This document shows positions 21,965 through 24,483 of a stretch of 24,483 nt of DNA, piece after piece. A program made the translations under genes and the position numbers. Below the pieces are notes generated by a model that saw nothing but the letters and a program-made list of their open reading frames with translations, was not told where the DNA came from and did not search any database. Every line of letters starts with the position of its first letter. The stretch's first letter is position 1. Origin of the DNA: an uncultured Muribaculaceae bacterium (GTDB taxonomy: Bacteria > Bacteroidota > Bacteroidia > Bacteroidales > Muribaculaceae); NCBI GenBank assembly GCA_910587925.1, contig CAJUOC010000034.1, forward strand, positions 1-24,483, in the 5' to 3' direction.

Positions 21965-22054
21965 ATGCCCAGCGGAAAAAAACGTAAAGGCCACAAGATG
22001 GCTACCCACAAGCGCAAAAAGCGCCTCCGCAAGAACCGCCACAAGAAGAAGTAA
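21965..22054 (+). CDS. 29-residue highly basic protein
   Basis: The reading is MPSGKKRKGHKMATHKRKKR then LRKNRHKKK: 18 of 29 residues are Lys, Arg or His and there are no acidic residues. It stands between HU and the RNase E/G gene on the same strand, with an A-rich upstream stretch (AACGCCAAAATG) typical of translation starts in this phylum. I recall similar short basic frames in this position in other Bacteroidota, but could not check. The composition suggests RNA or ribosome binding, as with small ribosomal proteins. It is below the length cut-off of many gene finders. Confidence 0.7.
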   Translation: MPSGKKRKGHKMATHKRKKRLRKNRHKKK

Positions 22055-22170
22055 GCGGCCGCAGGCCCCGGCCTGCGACATCCGCCTCTCCCCACGGCGG
22101 CCCCGATGGCTCGCCACTCCGCGGGAGATGCGGATACACGAAGACTCCTTCACACCGGCAGTTCTCTGCT

Positions 22171-22223
22171 CAAAGGACAAACCCGGCGGTCGCCACTTGG
22201 CCGCCACTGGAGTTTGTCCTTTG
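22171..22223 (+). promoter_or_regulatory. Long hairpin in the RNase E/G leader
   Basis: CAAAGGACAAAC (22171-22182) pairs perfectly over 12 bp with GTTTGTCCTTTG (22212-22223), and an inner GGCGG/CCGCC pair (22185-22189 with 22201-22205) extends it. GATGCG (22127-22132) and CGCATC (22231-22236) can close an outer stem. It ends 31 nt before the ATG. E. coli rne is autoregulated through a leader hairpin cleaved by RNase E; the same logic is possible here but inferred. Upstream, CGCAGGCC/GGCCTGCG (22060-22077) forms a separate hairpin after the small basic gene. A weak -7-like TATTTTCG lies at 22225-22232. Confidence 0.5.
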
Positions 22224-22254
22224 GTATTTTCGCATCCACACAGACATATACCCC

Positions 22255-24339
22255 ATGAAAAGTGAACTAATCGTAGACGTGCAGCCGTCGGAAGTTTCCA
22301 TCGCCCTGCTTGAGGAAGGCCGCCTGGTATCCCTGCAGAAGGAAGCCCGAAACATCGCCTATGCTGTCGGCGACATTTACCTGGCAAAGGTAAAGAAGCT
22401 GATGCCGGGCCTCAACGCTGCCTTTGTCAACGTGGGCTATGAAAAGGATGCATTCCTGCACTATCTTGACCTCGGTCCCCACTATGCCTCATACAAGGCA
22501 TACCTCTCCCAGCTCCTTGGCGACGACCGTCGGCGCGTCCCCGCCATAGAGAAAATGAAACTCCTGCCCGACATCGACAAAGAAGGCACCGTAGCCGACA
22601 CCCTCACACAGGGCCAGGAGCTGCTGGTGCAGATTGTCAAAGAGCCCATCTCATCAAAAGGCCCGCGCCTCACCACCGAAATCACATTCACCGGCCGGTT
22701 TATGGTGCTCATACCTTTCAGCGACAAAATCTCCGTGTCGCAGAAAATCAAAAGCACCGCAGAGAAGTTGCGCCTGCGCCAGCTCATCGAGAGCATCAAG
22801 CCGCGCAACTTCGGCGTGATCGTGCGCACCTCGGCCGAAGGCAAAGGCGCCGCCGAGCTCATCAACGAGTTGCAGACACTGGTCGGATGCTGGAACTCTA
22901 CCGTCGCCAAGGCCCAGAAAGCCAAGGCCCCGGCGCTCATATTTGAGGAGGAGAGCCGCATCGTAGGCATGCTGCGCGACGTATTCTCGCCCTCTTTCGA
23001 GTCAATACACGTCAACGACGCCGACACCTACGCTCAGATATCCAAGTATGTGAGCATCATAGCCCCCGAGTGCCGCGATATCGTGAAGATGTACCGCAGC
23101 GACGAGCCCATATTTGACCACTTCTCCATCACCCGGCAGATCAAGTCATCCTTTGGCAAGACCGTATCATTCCGCTCCGGTGCATACATCATCATCGAGA
23201 GCACCGAGGCGCTGCATGTGGTCGACGTAAACTCAGGCAATCGCTCCAAGGCCAGCAACGACCAGGAGAGCAACGCCCTCGAGGTAAACCTCCGGGCCGC
23301 CGAGGAGATTGCCCGCCAGTTGCGCCTGCGCGACATGGGCGGCATCATCGTGGTCGACTTCATCGACATGGCCAAGGGCGAGCATCGCCAGCAGCTATAC
23401 GAGCACATGCGCCAGATAATGGCCAACGACCGCGCCCGGCACAACATCTTGCCCCTGAGCAAATTCGGTCTGATGCAGATTACACGCCAGCGAGTGCGCC
23501 CGGCCCTGACCATCGTCACCGCCGAGAAGTGTCCCTCGTGCCTGGGCAAAGGCGAGGTGCAGCCGTCGCTGCTCTTCACCGATACCCTCTACGAGAAGCT
23601 CGAGTATCTCGTCAACACCCTGCAGGTGCGCGACTTCATCATGTATGTGCACCCCTTTGTCGACGCATACCTCAAGCGAGGCATCTTCACATCGCTCTAC
23701 GGAAAGTGGCGCCGCAAGCTCGGCCGCTGCTTCAAAGTGCTGCCCGACCAGTCGCTGGCATATCTGGAGTACCGCGTGCTCGACTCCGACCGCAACGAGA
23801 TTGACCTCCACAACGAGAAAGACCTCAATGCCTCGCAGGCCGACAAAGTAAAGCACAAAGTCGACACCCGCTCCGAAGCCACACCCGACGCCGAAGACAC
23901 CGCCGAGGGCGAGCGCGCCTCAAAGCGCAAGCGCAAAGCCAAGGCCAAAGACGCCGCTCCCGCCGCTCCCGCCGCCCAGCAGCCGTCGCAGCCCAAGGCA
24001 AAGCCCGACACCCCGGCCAAGACCGAGGCACGCAAAGCCAAAGACGACACCGCCGAGAGCGCCCCGAAGCCCGAGAAGCGCAAGCCGCGCCCGGCCACAG
24101 AGAAGCCCCGCGCCGCAGAGCCGGCCGCCGCAGCCGATGAGCAGGCCGACACCGCAGCCGACAACGCCGTAGCCGGCGCCGACACCCCGGCCGAAAAGCC
24201 CCGCCAGCGTCGCCGTCGCCCGCAGAAGCCCAAGACCGAGACACAGGCCGCCCCCGAGGCCGCGGCCGACAGGATGCTGCCCGCCCTGCCCCCACACACA
24301 GCGGCAGACACCCCCACCCCACCCACATTGCAGGAATGA
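22255..24339 (+). CDS. rng: RNase E/G family endoribonuclease with disordered C-terminal tail
   Basis: A single-strand endoribonuclease of 694 residues for RNA decay and rRNA processing. The catalytic half covers about 1-520: an S1-like domain with VGDIYLAKVKKLMPGLNAAF (38-57), a 5' sensor/RNase H-like core, and the DNase I-like domain with magnesium ligands Asp324 (VVDVNSGNR) and Asp368 (VVDFIDM). The zinc-link cysteines are Cys426 and Cys429 in CPSCLGKG. In length the catalytic part is RNase G-like. Residues about 536-694 are a low-complexity Ala/Lys/Pro/Glu tail with basic clusters KRKRKAKAK and RQRRRRPQKPK, resembling the RNA-binding and scaffold tails of RNase E proteins but unrelated in sequence. 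Whether it should be called rne or rng is a matter of naming. Confidence 0.93.
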   Translation: MKSELIVDVQPSEVSIALLEEGRLVSLQKEARNIAYAVGDIYLAKVKKLMPGLNAAFVNVGYEKDAFLHYLDLGPHYASYKAYLSQLLGDDRRRVPAIEKMKLLPDIDKEGTVADTLTQGQELLVQIVKEPISSKGPRLTTEITFTGRFMVLIPFSDKISVSQKIKSTAEKLRLRQLIESIKPRNFGVIVRTSAEGKGAAELINELQTLVGCWNSTVAKAQKAKAPALIFEEESRIVGMLRDVFSPSFESIHVNDADTYAQISKYVSIIAPECRDIVKMYRSDEPIFDHFSITRQIKSSFGKTVSFRSGAYIIIESTEALHVVDVNSGNRSKASNDQESNALEVNLRAAEEIARQLRLRDMGGIIVVDFIDMAKGEHRQQLYEHMRQIMANDRARHNILPLSKFGLMQITRQRVRPALTIVTAEKCPSCLGKGEVQPSLLFTDTLYEKLEYLVNTLQVRDFIMYVHPFVDAYLKRGIFTSLYGKWRRKLGRCFKVLPDQSLAYLEYRVLDSDRNEIDLHNEKDLNASQADKVKHKVDTRSEATPDAEDTAEGERASKRKRKAKAKDAAPAAPAAQQPSQPKAKPDTPAKTEARKAKDDTAESAPKPEKRKPRPATEKPRAAEPAAAADEQADTAADNAVAGADTPAEKPRQRRRRPQKPKTETQAAPEAAADRMLPALPPHTAADTPTPPTLQE

Positions 24340-24363
24340 CCATCCGCGTCATCTAAGACCCAC

Positions 24364-24406
24364 AGAGGGTGCACACCTTATCGCAGGTGTGCACCCTCTA
24401 TCTTTT
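24364..24406 (+). terminator. Intrinsic terminator after RNase E/G
   Basis: AGAGGGTGCACACCT (24364-24378) pairs perfectly over 15 bp with AGGTGTGCACCCTCT (24385-24399) around TATCGC, followed by ATCTTTT. It starts about 25 nt after the stop codon. Confidence 0.92.
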
Positions 24407-24427
24407 ACCGCCGGGCTTGTAGATAGT

Positions 24428-24450
24428 CATAGTCCGCGCAGGTTTGTAAC
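24428..24450. repeat. REP-like repeat, copy 2 (half)
   Basis: CATAGTCCGCGCAGGTTTG followed by TAAC: positions 24429-24450 match 299-320 with one mismatch. The right arm of the palindrome present at 318-327 is absent here and is replaced by unrelated sequence. An 8-bp inverted pair TAACTATT/AATAGTTA (24447-24454 with 24473-24480) follows at the window edge. Confidence 0.6.
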
Positions 24451-24483
24451 TATTACTGGTCGAAAGACGCCAAATAGTTAAAT

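Noticed and set aside
22060..22077. Terminator after the small basic gene
   Set aside because: CGCAGGCC/GGCCTGCG is a strong palindrome but no T-tract follows on the plus strand.

Overview
This window looks like chromosome of a GC-rich member of the Bacteroidales, most likely Muribaculaceae or a close relative. The evidence is a tmRNA whose tag reads GENNYALAA, repeated promoter -7 elements of the Bacteroidota type TAnnTTTG, an LpxC-FabZ fusion protein, a one-protein hybrid two-component regulator, and a Rho factor with a very long disordered insert. The family assignment is inference; no search was run.

Left edge (1-539): no gene. It holds a 10-bp tandem repeat, a 193-bp near-palindromic element with 45-bp inverted arms, a REP-like hairpin and a perfect 14-bp hairpin. 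Positions 540-7371 are a compact fructan or fructose locus. On the minus strand, a GH32 fructanase, an inner-membrane MFS sugar transporter and a PfkB fructokinase form a tight operon. Facing it is a hybrid two-component regulator whose periplasmic sensor is a sugar-binding-protein fold. Two matching 7-3-7 palindromes lie between them and are candidate operators. No SusC/SusD pair is present. The likely flow is periplasmic hydrolysis, import of free fructose, phosphorylation, and induction by periplasmic fructose.

Positions 7440-13390 are an accessory stretch: an AraC regulator divergent from a YcjY-like alpha/beta hydrolase, a small membrane protein, a DUF488 protein, a maltose/galactoside-type O-acetyltransferase, two GNAT acetyltransferases (YafP-like and YjaB-like) and a YjbR protein. 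It ends in two decayed genes, an AraC-type regulator related to the intact one and a DMT/EamA-type transporter.

Positions 13400-24483 are core genome. On the minus strand are ssrA (tmRNA), a DUF695 protein, rnpB and the lipid A genes lpxA, lpxC-fabZ and lpxD. rnpB begins about 3 nt after the lpxA stop. Next is an apparent orphan transcription unit at 18330-18488 with its own promoter and terminator, a good candidate for an undescribed small RNA. It is followed by a DUF308-type membrane protein. On the plus strand are rho, with a strikingly C-rich, G-poor leader, then an HU gene with a structured leader, a 29-residue highly basic protein, and an RNase E/G gene behind a long leader hairpin and ending in a strong intrinsic terminator. 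Rho and RNase E/G both carry long low-complexity disordered segments. The window ends with a partial copy of the REP-like repeat seen at its start.
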